Shown in pieces: positions 45,240-53,445 of a stretch of 64,000 nt of DNA (position 1 is its first letter; the number at the start of each line of letters is the position of its first letter). The stretch is taken from positions 1 through 64,000 of the forward strand of contig CAWAOX010000020.1 in NCBI GenBank assembly GCA_963783835.1, written 5' to 3'. Both the position numbers and the translations under genes were made by a program. The DNA comes from CAIQPS01 sp963783835 (lineage in GTDB: Bacteria > Actinomycetota > Thermoleophilia > RBG-16-64-13). Below the pieces are notes generated by a model. The model was not told the DNA's origin, made no database searches, and saw nothing but the letters and a program-made list of their open reading frames with translations.

Positions 45240-46040
45240 GTGTCGAGCGATTCCTCTCTTGACATGGACGAAACAGGCGAAATAAAGGACACCGAGATTG
45301 CACGGCTACTCAGCGGCCGGATACCAGCCGATGAAGAGGCCCCCGAACTCGCTCGCTTCCTCCGAGATTTCGACGCGACCTATCCTGAGCCGTCAATAGG
45401 TCACTGCGAAGCCGCCCATCTGTCCGCCATCTTCGCGGCAGCCCAGCAGTCCGTCGAGACCGAGAGCGCCGTCGCGAGGCCGGTCACCGGGACGCCGAAG
45501 TCCGCACCGCGAGCGCCGGTACTAAGAGATAGCCACAGGAGTTGGACGGGCCGCAGATTCCCGAAGTGGGCGGGCGTGAAGCTCGCGATCCCCATCGCGA
45601 TCATTCTGTTTGCTTTCGGAGGCGTCGCGCTTGCCGGCGGGTTGGTCTATCACGAGGCTTCTAGCACTGGGATCTCGACGGAGATGACTCAACCCGGTCC
45701 CGTCGACGCCGAGCTTGATGCGAACGACCAGGACGACAGCGACGACGCAGCCATCGAGGAGCACGAGCAGAGCGACCAGGACGACAGCGACGACGCAGCC
45801 ATCGAGGAGCACGAGCAGAGCGACCAGGACGACAGCGACGACGCAGCCATCGAGGAGCACGAGCAGAGCGACCAGGACGACAGCGACGACGCAGCCATCG
45901 AGGAGCACGAGCAGAGCGACCAGGACGACACCGACGACGCAGCCATCGAGGAGCACGAGCAGAGCGACCAGGACGACAGCGACGACGCAGCCATCGAGGA
46001 GCACGAGCAGAGCGACGCCGGCGAGTACGGAGCGGAGTGA
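45240..46040 (+). CDS. Putative anti-sigma-type membrane protein with acidic six-copy repeat
   Basis: The 266-residue protein begins at a GTG 5 nt after the sigma gene (an ATG at 45264 is an alternative). Residues 1-115 are soluble and predicted cytosolic, including ARLLSGRIPADEEAPELARFLRDF, reminiscent of small anti-sigma domains but without a CxxC/His zinc site. A single membrane helix follows near 118-140 (LAIPIAIILFAFGGVALAGGL). The outside part is almost wholly six copies of the 16-residue unit DQDDSDDAAIEEHEQS. This should be highly negative and could bind cations or act as a spacer. Anti-sigma function is inferred from position and topology only. Confidence 0.7.
   Translation: MSSDSSLDMDETGEIKDTEIARLLSGRIPADEEAPELARFLRDFDATYPEPSIGHCEAAHLSAIFAAAQQSVETESAVARPVTGTPKSAPRAPVLRDSHRSWTGRRFPKWAGVKLAIPIAIILFAFGGVALAGGLVYHEASSTGISTEMTQPGPVDAELDANDQDDSDDAAIEEHEQSDQDDSDDAAIEEHEQSDQDDSDDAAIEEHEQSDQDDSDDAAIEEHEQSDQDDTDDAAIEEHEQSDQDDSDDAAIEEHEQSDAGEYGAE
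45726..46013 (+). repeat. Six tandem copies of a 48-nt in-frame repeat
   Basis: The unit starts GACCAGGACGACAGCGACGA and is 48 bases long. Six copies run head to tail and are almost identical at DNA level; one copy has ACC for AGC (Thr for Ser). The near-perfect DNA identity, including third positions, indicates recent expansion by slippage or recombination, so copy number probably varies between strains. Confidence 0.95.
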
Positions 46041-46100
46041 GATGGTCGTTGTGTCTCGTAACGAATTCCATTGGTCAGACAGAGTGCAGAGGAGGAGTCC

Positions 46101-46552
46101 ATGAAGATGAGACGCCTTTCCGAACTGGTGGAGGTGGGAGCACCCGCGCTTCTCATCCTCGCCTTCGTGGCTACTGCGGCTTTCGCCGGGGGTGGAGTGG
46201 CCCCGGGTGGCCCTGACACCACGGTGAGCGAGACCACCACGACCGCAGCACCTCAGGTGGTCGCCTTCCCAGTGGCGGACACCAACGTTGCTCTTGTTGA
46301 CGACGAGGAGATCTACGACGATGCGGAAGAAGTCGACGTGAAAACGATCGGCAACGACGAGGACATCGGCGAACAGCACGTCGCTGAAGGCCAAGACGAT
46401 CGGGGCGACCAGCAGATCAATGAGGACCAACGATCGATCAGGACGACGAGCAGATCGGTGAGGACCACGACGATCAGGACGACGAGCAGATCAATGAGGA
46501 CCACGATGATCAGGACGACCAGGGTGACGCTGGCGATCACGAAGAGGACTGA
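46101..46552 (+). CDS. Secreted acidic repeat protein, two single-base insertions
   Basis: The start is the ATG at 46101 behind GGAGGAG. A signal peptide is clear (ALLILAFVATAAFAGG). A Thr-rich segment VSETTTTAAP and then an acidic region follow. The last part is a 12-residue repeat of type HDDQDDEQIGED, whose period is broken at CCAACGATCGATCAGG (46427-46442). Removing one A and one C there gives HDDQ and restores perfect periodicity to the stop TGA at 46550-46552 after DHEED. As written, the frame runs on to 46643 in an Arg/Thr-rich shadow. The function is unknown. Its acidic character parallels the neighbouring six-copy repeat. Confidence 0.65.
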
Positions 46553-46729
46553 GAATTCTCGCGACACCTTGGGACAGTCGCCGGAAGGTACCGGGGCGGG
46601 GTGGCCGTGCCTCGGAGACCAACGCCAACGTTGTGAAACCTAAGAGCCTTCCCAGCGATATCCCCAATCTCGCCATCAGAATCGCGTCTCAGAAGCTCGG
46701 CGCGTTCCTTCACAGATAGGAGTCGAAAT

Positions 46730-47704
46730 ATGCGCCGAAAGAAGGCGTTGACCGTAGCACTGTCTCTAGTAGCCGTATGTGGGCTTGTCCTTGTTCTCGT
46801 CCTCCTTTCCAAGCCCGCTCCCGCGGCTGCCTACAAGAACTACACGTGGAAGCCCGGCTGTCACTGCGGCGCCCCCGCAACGACGACTACCACAAAGAGA
46901 CCGACGACGACCACCACTAATAGACCGGCAACGACGACGACCAAGGCGGCGCCAAAGCCCGCCACGACCACCACGGTCAAGGCATCGACGACTACCGCTA
47001 CCTCTCAGACCTCGACTACCGCGACCACGGTCGACCCTTCGTCTACCTCTACGGACGGTAGCCCGCCGCTCGACTCCACCACCGACACCGACCAGAACGC
47101 CGGGCTCGGCGTCGCCGCGGGTGCGGTGGGTCTTTTCGGTTCCGGCGGTGATCCGCCGAACGGCTCGGGGCCGGGGGACGGTTCCGGCGCCGTTCCGGTG
47201 GACGCCACGGTCATCGGCGTCAACGGCGAGCAACTCAGCATGGACGCGTTCGCACCCCAGTATTACGTGAGCCCCTTGGCCATAGTCTTCCTGCTGGTCT
47301 ACGGAGCGAGCTTCCTTTTCTACCGAACGAGACTCATGCGCGTTGCCACGCATCGCAAGATCTGGAATGTCCTTCTCATGATCACCTTCCTCATCACGGG
47401 GATCTTCGGCCTGATCCTCGCAATCGGTATCTCAAGCAACCCACCTTTGCAGCTACCTTCTTGGCTGCTCTTCTGGCACGTCGAGACGGGCATCGTCATG
47501 TGCTTCATCTCGCTCTTCCACCTCGGTTGGCATGCCCAGTACTACGCGAAGATGCTCGTACCCCGGCGCAGGGGCCGCCGCGAGCGAGCAACGGCGAGCA
47601 GGCCATTCCGCTCAGAGACCGACCGCTCCCAGCCGGCGTTCGACTACGTCGACGAGGCTCGGCAGGTCCCGAGACCAGACAGATACGGTTCCCGGGGCCG
47701 CTGA
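46730..47704 (+). CDS. Thr-rich membrane protein with C-terminal cytochrome-b-like (DUF4405-like) domain
   Basis: The 324-residue protein has an N-terminal signal or anchor helix (LSLVAVCGLVLVLVLLS). A short KNYTWKPGCHCGAP segment with two Cys and one His follows. A low-complexity Thr/Ala/Pro linker of about 80 residues and a Gly-rich stretch come next. The C-terminal domain has three membrane helices from about residue 180. Histidines sit at helix ends (ATHRKIW, FWHVETGI, LFHLGWHAQYY) in a pattern resembling heme-b-binding DUF4405/cytochrome b561-type proteins. Heme binding is inference. A basic cytosolic tail ends it. It follows the sigma/acidic-repeat genes in the same direction. Confidence 0.7.
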   Translation: MRRKKALTVALSLVAVCGLVLVLVLLSKPAPAAAYKNYTWKPGCHCGAPATTTTTKRPTTTTTNRPATTTTKAAPKPATTTTVKASTTTATSQTSTTATTVDPSSTSTDGSPPLDSTTDTDQNAGLGVAAGAVGLFGSGGDPPNGSGPGDGSGAVPVDATVIGVNGEQLSMDAFAPQYYVSPLAIVFLLVYGASFLFYRTRLMRVATHRKIWNVLLMITFLITGIFGLILAIGISSNPPLQLPSWLLFWHVETGIVMCFISLFHLGWHAQYYAKMLVPRRRGRRERATASRPFRSETDRSQPAFDYVDEARQVPRPDRYGSRGR

Positions 47705-47831
47705 CGGAGTAGATCATCGGCCGCGGCAGACCAAGGCGAATCGGGGGTCGGGCAGAGAGGGGCGGCGCTTATGCCCACCCGTCTTCTAGTCCGTCGACTC
47801 AAGACCAGCCTGAAGTCGGTGGCAAAGGGGT

Positions 47832-47881
47832 TTGAACCGTCCGAACAATTGTTCTATACTCGTCGCAGCGAACGAATGTTC
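47832..47881 (+). promoter_or_regulatory. lexA promoter with two LexA operators
   Basis: TTGAAC (47832-47837), a 17-nt spacer and TATACT (47855-47860) form a good sigma-70 promoter. A perfect palindrome GAACAATTGTTC (47843-47854) fills the spacer and abuts the -10. A second box GAACGAATGTTC (47870-47881) lies just downstream of the predicted start of transcription. Both match the Gram-positive LexA site and predict autorepression. Confidence 0.9.
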
Positions 47882-47896
47882 AGTCAGGAGTCGGAG

Positions 47897-48517
47897 ATGG
47901 ATGATCTGACAGAGCGCCAACGATTGATACTCCGGATTATCGAGGAAGCCGTGCGGGAGCAGGGTTACCCGCCCACGGTGCGGGAGATCGGGTCGGCCGT
48001 CGGTCTCTCTTCTCCGGCGTCTGTGCAAAGCCACCTCGCATCCCTCGAAGCTCAGGGCTATATCCGCAGAGGGGCTTCCAAGCGCCGCGCGCTTGAGATC
48101 GTTCGCCCCGGGCGGGGGGACGCAGCTCGTGCCGACAATCGCGGTCTGTTGCCGGTTCCTCTCGTCGGGCGGGTGGCTGCCGGTACGCCGCTGCTCGCTG
48201 AGGAGAACATCGAAGAATGCCTCGACATCCCCGACTTCCTCGGCGGTGGCGAGACCTGTTTCGCCCTCCGGGTCACCGGGACGTCCATGATCAATGCCGG
48301 CATCTTCGATGGGGACATCGTGGTGGTCAAGCGCCAGGACACCGCGGAGGACGGGGACATCGTCGTGGCCTTGCTCACCGATGAAGCCACCCTCAAGCGC
48401 TTCTATCGCGAGGACGACCAGGTGAGGTTGCAGCCCGAGAACGATCTCATGGAACCGATCTTCACCCGTGACCCTCTTATTGCAGGCAAGGTCATCGCTG
48501 TCATGAGGAAGTTGTGA
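47897..48517 (+). CDS. lexA: LexA repressor (SOS regulator, self-cleaving)
   Basis: The 206-residue protein represses DNA-damage genes until RecA triggers self-cleavage. The N-terminal winged helix-turn-helix (residues 1-65) includes YPPTVREIGSAVGLSSPASVQSHL. The cleavage site Ala-Gly is in GRVAAGTP. The catalytic Ser is in TGTSMINAGI and the Lys in VVVKRQ. The start is set at the ATG at 47897 with AGGAG 7 nt upstream. The in-frame ATG at 47876 lies inside a LexA box and has no ribosome site. uvrA and uvrC in this window show no such boxes near their starts. Confidence 0.97.
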   Translation: MDDLTERQRLILRIIEEAVREQGYPPTVREIGSAVGLSSPASVQSHLASLEAQGYIRRGASKRRALEIVRPGRGDAARADNRGLLPVPLVGRVAAGTPLLAEENIEECLDIPDFLGGGETCFALRVTGTSMINAGIFDGDIVVVKRQDTAEDGDIVVALLTDEATLKRFYREDDQVRLQPENDLMEPIFTRDPLIAGKVIAVMRKL

Positions 48518-48521
48518 TCAG

Positions 48522-48797
48522 ATGAACCACGGTCAGGTCAATAGCCCCACCCGGGGACCACAGGAATCATTGGCCGCCTTCCTGGCTGGGATACGGCCCG
48601 GCGATTCGTGCAGCTGTTGCGGAGCGACTCTCAGATCCGTGCACAGGGGTTCGAAAGCCTCCCGCGGCAGCTCGGACTCTTCGGGCCTGCGGCTCGCCGC
48701 CGAAGCGATCGTCTGCCCGGCATGCGGCTGCGAGCTCTGCGAAGAGATCGGCCCCGACGCCGAAGAGAGCCGGAAAGAGCTGAACCCGGCCGCTTAG
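48522..48797 (+). CDS. Small zinc-ribbon-like protein, 91 aa
   Basis: It begins 4 nt after the lexA stop, so it is probably co-transcribed and SOS-linked. Two cysteine clusters, CSCCG near residue 31 and CPACGCELC near residue 66, could hold one zinc ion in a ribbon. The rest is polar and Ser/Gly-rich. No family is recognised. The ribosome site is modest (GAGGAAG within lexA). Possible roles are DNA or RNA binding, but nothing else supports either. Confidence 0.5.
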   Translation: MNHGQVNSPTRGPQESLAAFLAGIRPGDSCSCCGATLRSVHRGSKASRGSSDSSGLRLAAEAIVCPACGCELCEEIGPDAEESRKELNPAA

Positions 48798-48866
48798 GGT
48801 GGCCTCGCCGTCCGGGCTCGACTAGCGGCGCTTGTTCCTGGCCGGATCGGCGGCGGAAGAATAAGG

Positions 48867-48938
48867 CTCCTCGGGCAGGACTCGAACCTGCAACAACCTG
48901 ATTAACAGTCAGGTGCTCTACCATTGAGCTACCGAGGA
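48867..48938 (-). tRNA. tRNA-Asn (GTT)
   Basis: A 72-nt cloverleaf with acceptor TCCTCGG/CCGAGGA, anticodon stem CCTGA/TCAGG around CTGTTAA giving GTT, T-loop TTCGAGT and discriminator G. CCA is not encoded. Confidence 0.96.
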
Positions 48939-48953
48939 CCGCGGACCTCGCGT

Positions 48954-48982
48954 AGTATAGGCAATAGAGTAATCCCGTGCAA
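48954..48982 (-). promoter_or_regulatory. Sigma-70 promoter of tRNA-Asn
   Basis: On the minus strand, TTGCAC (48977-48982) and TATACT (48954-48959) are 17 nt apart. The -10 ends 15 nt before the tRNA. Confidence 0.75.
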
Positions 48983-49012
48983 TCGGCCTTCCTGGGCCGG
49001 GAGGTTGCTTGT

Positions 49013-50398
49013 ATGGAACGCCTCGAGAGCTTCAAAGCCTACGATGTCCGCGGCAAGGTCCCTGAGCAACTGAACACGGCCATGGCCGAATTGATCGGTC
49101 GCGCCTATGCGGAGTTGATCCGGCCGTCGCGGGTGGTCGTCGGGCACGACGTGCGTCTGACCAGTCCCGAGATCTCCGCAGCCCTGTCGCGGGGTCTCGT
49201 CGCTTCGGGCGTGGACGTCGTCGACATCGGCCTCGTGGGGACCGAGGAGGTGTACCACGCCACGTTCGCGCTCGGCGTGGACGGCGGCATCATGGTGACC
49301 GCAAGCCACAATCCCCGCGAGTACAACGGTATGAAGTTCACGCGAGAGCAGGCGCGTCCCATCAGCTCCGACACGGGTCTGTTCGACATCGAAGAGATGG
49401 TCCGCGAGGCGATGACCGGCACGGGGAAGGGCCGACTCGCCGGCCAAGCTCCGGCCGCCAAACCGGGCAGGATCGCGCAGATCGATATGCGCCCTGCCTT
49501 CGTCGAGCACCTTCTCGCGTATGTCGACACCGGAGCTCTGCGTCCTCTCAAGATCGTGCTCAACCCCGGAAACGGCGGGGCCGGGCCGGTCGTAGACATG
49601 CTGGAGCCGCATTTGCCTTTACAGCTCGTAAAGATAAACGAGCGTCCGGACGGGACATTCCCGCTGGGAGTGCCGAATCCCTTGCTGCCCGAGAACCGGG
49701 CGGCGACCTCTCGGGCCGTGCGCGAGGCCGGTGCTGACCTGGGCATCGCCTGGGACGGCGACTTCGACCGCTGCTTCTTCTTCGATGACAAAGGTGAGTT
49801 CGTCGATGGCTACTACCTGGTGGGGTTGCTCGCCCAGCAGGCATTGAAGCGGCACCCGGGCGCGAACATCATCCACGACCCGCGCCTGGTATGGAACACC
49901 GAGGAACTCGTGCGCCAGGCGGGCGGCACGCCCGTGGTCTGCAAGAGCGGGCACGCGTTCATCAAGGAGAAGATGCGGGCGGTCGATGCCGCGTACGGCG
50001 GCGAGATGTCGGCCCATCACTACTTCCGGGAGTTCTCGTACTGCGACTCGGGCATGATCCCCTGGCTGCAGGTGGTAGAAGCGATCAGCGAGGCCGGACG
50101 CCCACTTTCCGAGATGCTGGCCGAACGCATCGCCCGGTTCCCGGTCAGCGGCGAGATCAACCTGACATTGGCCGACCCGGGACGGGCGATGGAGGCGGTC
50201 CTCGGGGGCTACGCGGCGGACTCGGTGGGAGTCGACGAAACCGACGGGCTGAGCATCGAATACCCCACATGGCGCTTCAACGTCCGCACGTCCAACACCG
50301 AGCCGGTAGTGAGGCTGAACGTAGAGACCAGGGCCGATAAGACTCTCCTGGAGGCGAAGACCAACGAGCTGATCGGCCTCTTGGAGTCCGCCCGGTGA
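49013..50398 (+). CDS. manB: Phosphomannomutase/phosphoglucomutase
   Basis: Interconverts hexose 1- and 6-phosphates for sugar-nucleotide and cell-envelope synthesis. The 461-residue protein starts at the ATG at 49013 behind GGGAGG; 12 upstream in-frame residues are not conserved. It shows the N-terminal FKAYDVRG, the phosphoserine loop MVTASHNPREYNGMK, the metal loop AWDGDFDRCFFFD and the sugar loop GGEMSAHHYFREF. The final domain has RTSNTEPVVRLNVE for phosphate binding. The assignment between PMM and PGM activity is not decided by sequence. It overlaps nadE by GTGA. Confidence 0.94.
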   Translation: MERLESFKAYDVRGKVPEQLNTAMAELIGRAYAELIRPSRVVVGHDVRLTSPEISAALSRGLVASGVDVVDIGLVGTEEVYHATFALGVDGGIMVTASHNPREYNGMKFTREQARPISSDTGLFDIEEMVREAMTGTGKGRLAGQAPAAKPGRIAQIDMRPAFVEHLLAYVDTGALRPLKIVLNPGNGGAGPVVDMLEPHLPLQLVKINERPDGTFPLGVPNPLLPENRAATSRAVREAGADLGIAWDGDFDRCFFFDDKGEFVDGYYLVGLLAQQALKRHPGANIIHDPRLVWNTEELVRQAGGTPVVCKSGHAFIKEKMRAVDAAYGGEMSAHHYFREFSYCDSGMIPWLQVVEAISEAGRPLSEMLAERIARFPVSGEINLTLADPGRAMEAVLGGYAADSVGVDETDGLSIEYPTWRFNVRTSNTEPVVRLNVETRADKTLLEAKTNELIGLLESAR

Positions 50399-52188
50399 GG
50401 GTAGCGCTCGCTCAGGTCAACCCGACGGTGGGAGCCCTCGAAGCCAACGCCGCGCTGGTCGTCGAGTGGATGAAGGCGGCGGAGGCCGCTGGTGCAGACA
50501 TCGTGGCATTTCCCGAACTGGTCATCTCCGGCTACCCGCCGGAGGACCTCTTGCTGAAGGACCATTTCCTCACTCGATGTTGGAGCGCCTTGCTCGAGAT
50601 AGCGGCCGCGAACTCCGGCGTCTGCGCTCTGGTGGGCGTCCCCGTAGCGCACAAGGCGGCCATCCATAATGCGGCCGCGATCGTGGCCGGTGGCCGGGTC
50701 GCCGGCGTCTACCGGAAGATCTGCCTGCCCAACTACGCGGTGTTCGACGAGAAGCGGTACTTCACGCCCGGCGATCGCACCGGCGTCTTGGATCTGGATG
50801 GTACCCACATCGGAGTCAACATCTGCGAGGACATCTGGGAGCCATGCGGGCCCACGGTGGTGGCGGCCAGGGAGGGTGACGCCGGCCTGATCATCAACCT
50901 CTCCATGTCTCCCTACCACGTGGGAAAAGGCAAACAGCGGGAAGCCATGCTGGCTCAGCGGGCGCGCGATTCCGGCGCGTACGTGTGCTATGTGAACGGC
51001 GTCGGGGGGCAGGACGAGCTGGTGTTCGACGGGCACAGTCTGGTCTTTGGGCCTGAGGGCCGGCTCATCGCCCGGGCGAGGCAGTTCGAGGAGCAATTGC
51101 TGGTCGTGGACCTCGACGTGCAGTCGCCCCGTCCGCCGGCTCGGCCCGGGTCCGACTGGGCGTCCGATGCGCCATCGGGCTCTGACGGCTCCGATCTGGA
51201 GTGCGAGCTTCCTCGCTGGGGTATCGAGATCATCACGGTCGAGAAGGCGGCGGCCGCTGGGCCGGCCGCCGTGAGCACCTCTGGCGCGGTCGGCACCCCC
51301 CTCGAAGCGGCGGGCACTCCCCTCGCCGAGTGTCTGAGCGTCGAAGCCGAGATCTACACGGCGCTTTGCCTTGGGGTGAGAGACTACGTTCGCAAGAACC
51401 GTTTTGAGGAAGTGGTGATGGGCATCAGCGGGGGCATCGACTCCGCGCTTACCGCCTGCATCGCGGCCGACGCCCTTGGCAAGGTGAAGGTCCACGCCGT
51501 TTCCATGCCCTCGCGCTACTCCAGCACGGGCACCAAGGATGACGCCCGAGAGACTGCCGAGCGGCTGGGGGTGCATTTCTACGAGATTGCCATCGAGGGC
51601 GTCTACGGTTCCTACCTGGGCACGCTGGCCCCGTATTTCGGCGACGGCCCGCCCGGGGTCACCGAGCAGAACATCCAGGCCCGCATCCGCGGGAATCTTC
51701 TGATGGCGCTCTCGAACAAGTTCGGCTACCTGGTCCTCACCACCGGAAACAAGAGCGAGATGGCCGTCGGCTATGCGACGCTGTACGGCGACATGGCGGG
51801 CGGCTTTTCCGCTCTAAAGGATGTTCCCAAGACTCTGGTCTACCGGCTGGCCGAGTATCGCAACTCACTCGGTCCGGGCGAGGGCCCGATCCCGCGGGCT
51901 ACCATCGACCGCGCCCCCTCGGCGGAGCTCGCCGCCAACCAGACCGACCAGGACACCCTGCCGCCGTACGATCTCCTCGACCGGATCATCGAGGCATATG
52001 TCGTCAACGACGACAGCGTGGACGAGATCGTCGCCTCCGGCGTGGACCGGACCGAAGTCCAGCGGGTAGTGGGGATGATCGACGGCAACGAGTACAAGCG
52101 CCGCCAGGCGGCGCCGGGCGTGCGGATCACCCCGAAGGCCTTCGGCAAAGACAGGCGCCTCCCGATCACGAACCGCTATCGGGGATAG
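50395..52188 (+). CDS. nadE: Glutamine-dependent NAD+ synthetase
   Basis: The last step of NAD synthesis. The N-terminal nitrilase-type glutaminase (about residues 1-260) has the catalytic triad Glu in VAFPELVISGYPPED, Lys in YRKICLPNYAVFDEKRYF and Cys in GVNICEDIWEP. The C-terminal synthetase has the ATP-pyrophosphatase loop GISGGIDSALTA, LTTGNKSEMAVGYATLYGDMAGG and QTDQDTLPPYD. At 597 residues it is the two-domain form found in most actinobacteria. An Ala/Gly/Pro-rich linker of about 50 residues joins the domains. Confidence 0.96.
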   Translation: MRVALAQVNPTVGALEANAALVVEWMKAAEAAGADIVAFPELVISGYPPEDLLLKDHFLTRCWSALLEIAAANSGVCALVGVPVAHKAAIHNAAAIVAGGRVAGVYRKICLPNYAVFDEKRYFTPGDRTGVLDLDGTHIGVNICEDIWEPCGPTVVAAREGDAGLIINLSMSPYHVGKGKQREAMLAQRARDSGAYVCYVNGVGGQDELVFDGHSLVFGPEGRLIARARQFEEQLLVVDLDVQSPRPPARPGSDWASDAPSGSDGSDLECELPRWGIEIITVEKAAAAGPAAVSTSGAVGTPLEAAGTPLAECLSVEAEIYTALCLGVRDYVRKNRFEEVVMGISGGIDSALTACIAADALGKVKVHAVSMPSRYSSTGTKDDARETAERLGVHFYEIAIEGVYGSYLGTLAPYFGDGPPGVTEQNIQARIRGNLLMALSNKFGYLVLTTGNKSEMAVGYATLYGDMAGGFSALKDVPKTLVYRLAEYRNSLGPGEGPIPRATIDRAPSAELAANQTDQDTLPPYDLLDRIIEAYVVNDDSVDEIVASGVDRTEVQRVVGMIDGNEYKRRQAAPGVRITPKAFGKDRRLPITNRYRG

Positions 52189-52260
52189 TCGTGGCGCTCC
52201 GAGCGGCGCCGGCCCGACGCGGCCGCCCCGTAGCTGCGGGATTGCCGGCGCAGATAGTCG

Positions 52261-52266
52261 TATAAT
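52261..52266 (+). promoter_or_regulatory. -10 box (TATAAT) of metX, probably leaderless
   Basis: A consensus TATAAT ends 9 nt before the metX ATG at 52276, leaving no room for a ribosome site. Confidence 0.55.
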
Positions 52267-52275
52267 CCAGCCGCA

Positions 52276-53445
52276 ATGAGCGACTACATTCATAATCAAC
52301 AGGCCCTGGGCGAGTCCGTGGGCGAGGTCGAGTTGCAGAGTGTGACCTTCCCGGCGCTCACCCTTGACTCGGGGCGCGTGCTGGAGCCTGTCACCATAGC
52401 CTACGAGATGTACGGCGCCTTGAACGACGAGCGGACCAACGCCGTGCTTGTCCTGCACGCCCTGTCCGGCGACGCTCACGCCGCCGGCTACCATCCGGGC
52501 GAGGCGAAGCCTGGCTGGTGGGAGACCATGATCGGCCCGGCCAAGGGGTTCGACACCGACAGGTACTGCGTCATCTGCTCCAACGTCATCGGCGGCTGCA
52601 AAGGCAGCAGCGGGCCGAACAGCATCAACCCGGAGACCGGTAAGGAATACGGGGTCACCTTCCCGATGGTCACTGTCGGCGACATGGTGCGTGCCCAGAA
52701 GCTTCTCATCGACCATCTGGGCATCCCGAAGTTGCTTGCCGTCGCCGGTGGGTCGATGGGGGGGATGCAGGCTCTGGAATGGGGGGTGGCCTACCCGGAG
52801 ATGGTCGCTTCCTGCATCTCGATGGCCTCCACGCGGCGCCACTCGCCCATGCAGATCGCCTTCAACGAGGTGGGCCGCGAAGCGATCATGGCCGACCCGA
52901 ACTGGAACGGTGGCGACTACTACCAGGGCGAATCGCCCGACAACGGCCTGGCGGTCGCGCGGATGATAGGGCATATCACTTACTTGTCCGACGAATCGAT
53001 GCACGAGAAGTTCGGACGCCGCATGCGTGAGAACAACGCGCCGGACTACGATCTGAGCCTCGACTTCGAGGTCGAGAGCTACCTTCGGTACCAGGGCGAG
53101 GTGTTCACGCGCCGTTTCGACGCCAACACGTATCTCTACATCACCAAGGCTCTCGACTACTTCGATCTGGCGGCCGGCCGCGGTGTGCTCGTGGAGGCCT
53201 TCCGCGAACTCCCCGACGACATGCGCTTCCTGATCATCGCTTTCAGTAGCGACTGGCTGTACCCGCCGTACCAGTCAAAGGAGATCGTCCACGCTCTGAA
53301 AGGCAACGGGCTGGATTGCTCGTACCTCGAGATGCGCTCTACGCACGGCCACGACGCCTTCCTTCTCGAGAACAAAGATCTCACCCGGGTGGTCTGGCAT
53401 TTCCTGGAGACTACCGGGCGCCAGCAAGGGCTGCGCTTTGCCTAG
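52276..53445 (+). CDS. metX: Homoserine O-acetyltransferase
   Basis: Activates homoserine with acetyl-CoA for methionine synthesis. The 389-residue alpha/beta hydrolase has the nucleophile serine in VAGGSMGGMQALEWG near residue 158 and the catalytic His in STHGHDAFLLE near 365. The family sequence NVIGGCKGSSGPNSINPETGK is present. O-succinyl versus O-acetyl specificity is not certain from motifs alone, but coupling with metW is usual for metX. Its stop overlaps the TTG start of metW by 8 nt. Confidence 0.94.
   Translation: MSDYIHNQQALGESVGEVELQSVTFPALTLDSGRVLEPVTIAYEMYGALNDERTNAVLVLHALSGDAHAAGYHPGEAKPGWWETMIGPAKGFDTDRYCVICSNVIGGCKGSSGPNSINPETGKEYGVTFPMVTVGDMVRAQKLLIDHLGIPKLLAVAGGSMGGMQALEWGVAYPEMVASCISMASTRRHSPMQIAFNEVGREAIMADPNWNGGDYYQGESPDNGLAVARMIGHITYLSDESMHEKFGRRMRENNAPDYDLSLDFEVESYLRYQGEVFTRRFDANTYLYITKALDYFDLAAGRGVLVEAFRELPDDMRFLIIAFSSDWLYPPYQSKEIVHALKGNGLDCSYLEMRSTHGHDAFLLENKDLTRVVWHFLETTGRQQGLRFA

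Noticed and set aside
45726..46013. CRISPR-like array from regularly spaced repeats
   Set aside because: The units are contiguous without spacers and keep a coding frame, so this is a protein repeat.
45661..46430. Minus-strand Leu/Val-rich and Arg-rich repeat proteins opposite the acidic repeat
   Set aside because: They are mirror images of the 48-nt repeat and lack starts and ribosome sites.
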